From an uncultured Comamonadaceae bacterium (lineage in GTDB: Bacteria; Pseudomonadota; Gammaproteobacteria; Burkholderiales; Burkholderiaceae_C): 7,931 bases of DNA. Each line of letters starts with the position of its first letter. Within the stretch, counting starts at the first letter, position 1. The position numbers were made by a program, and so were the translations under genes. Where the stretch lies: NCBI GenBank assembly GCA_937893415.1, contig CALBWZ010000111.1, positions 1-7,931 on the forward strand, in the 5' to 3' direction. The notes beneath the pieces were generated by a model. It did not search any database and was not told the origin of the DNA. It worked only from the letters and a program-made list of their open reading frames with translations. Shown here piece by piece: positions 7,502-7,931 of the stretch.

Positions 7502-7931
7502 GCCTTGCGTGTGAGCAAAATCTTAAGTTGCTGAATTGTCGCATGCATCCATCTAAGCTTCAGCAGGGGGCGTGTGTGGGGCTGTTGGGACTACATGGGT
7601 TGACATGTCCGTGCGTTACAACTGGGCTCAGGTGGATGAAAACAGCGCATGGGTTGGGCTTATCTTGCCGCCAGCCCAAGATCGGTTCTGGTGACTGTTG
7701 TTGTCCTTCTTCACTAAATGGTGGGCCAAACAATACAACTTGGTCGACAGTAAGGCGCACCGCGTTGACCAATCCCTTGTGTGGGTGCAGGAGTTCAAGC
7801 GGCTATGAATGTTCTGCAAAGTGGTGTTGGCGCAACACAGCCACTTGTTTGAATGGGCGTCTGACATGTTGCCGCTAGTGTGTTGCCCGCTCGGCGCTGG
7901 GACTTGCATGGCGCCGCGTTCCTGTTCGATG
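7502..7931. other. Upstream flank of fabI with no convincing intact gene
   Basis: No frame here gives an intact protein I recognise. A Cys-rich plus frame (7453-7878) and two minus frames (7560-7772, 7628-7909) have unnatural composition and no family motifs. One plus frame reads more like protein but is interrupted (listed separately). GC-rich patches at the right end may belong to a gene beyond the edge. Confidence 0.5.
7605..7931 (+). pseudogene. Possible broken reading frame, unrecognised
   Basis: One plus-strand frame from ATG 7605 reads MSVRYNWAQVDENSAWVGLI and on to a TGA at 7692-7694. It continues in the same frame with TKWWAKQYNLVDSKAHRVDQ and VWVQEFKRL to a second TGA at 7806-7808, then stays open to the window edge from ATG 7809. 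The mix of polar, charged and aromatic residues looks more like real protein than the other frames, with a membrane-like start and a charged amphipathic stretch in the middle segment. I do not recognise a family. It could be a decayed gene, two short peptides, or chance. TGA is used as a true stop by aat, so reading it as Trp is not supported. Confidence 0.2.

Noticed and set aside
7453..7878. 141-codon plus-strand frame upstream of fabI
   Set aside because: Rich in Cys, Trp and Thr with no hydrophobic core or motif; it begins over the fabI leader and looks like an off-frame reading.
7628..7909. 93-codon minus-strand frame at the right edge
   Set aside because: Composition rich in Ser, Thr, His and Cys with no family features; it is antisense to the more protein-like plus frame.
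7605..7931. TGA recoded as tryptophan to join the broken frame
   Set aside because: The neighbouring aat gene ends at TGA, so the standard use of TGA holds in this genome.

Overview
The window looks like the chromosome of a betaproteobacterium, most likely a Burkholderiales relative of moderate GC. The reasons are the aat-bpt gene pair, a FabI-type enoyl reductase with betaproteobacterial character, and a lipoprotein adaptor plus RND pump of a kind common in that group. This placement is inference from gene content and remembered family features, not from a search. All five complete genes look intact, and no RNA gene, CRISPR array or insertion sequence was found.

Layout. (1) Positions 1-1406, minus strand: aat (leucyl/phenylalanyl-tRNA-protein transferase) is followed, with a 4-base ATGA overlap, by bpt (aspartate/glutamate leucyltransferase), which is cut by the left edge. 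Both enzymes attach amino acids to protein N-termini to create N-degrons. (2) Positions 1407-1755: a 349-bp divergent intergenic region. It holds a perfect 7+7 inverted repeat (TTGACCA-CT-TGGTCAA) and a third half-site, which together look like the operator of an unlinked regulator of the pump operon. (3) Positions 1756-6142, plus strand: a lipoprotein periplasmic adaptor and a 1053-residue inner-membrane RND transporter, separated by 130 bp. No outer-membrane channel or regulator gene lies next to them. (4) Positions 6143-6209: a short convergent gap with an imperfect hairpin. (5) Positions 6210-7437, minus strand: fabI, then 25 bp later a small MAPEG-family membrane protein, probably one operon. 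(6) Positions 7438-7931: upstream region of fabI with a small inverted repeat, followed by sequence with no convincing intact gene. One plus-strand frame there reads protein-like but is broken by two TGA stops.

The adaptor and pump should act together as two parts of a tripartite exporter, needing an outer-membrane channel encoded elsewhere. FabI supplies the last reduction of each fatty-acid elongation cycle. The N-degron enzymes are functionally separate. I did not find a clearly undescribed system. The items most worth a second look are the operator-like repeat ahead of the pump, the Lys-to-Arg change in the pump's proton-relay region, and the broken reading frame at the right edge.
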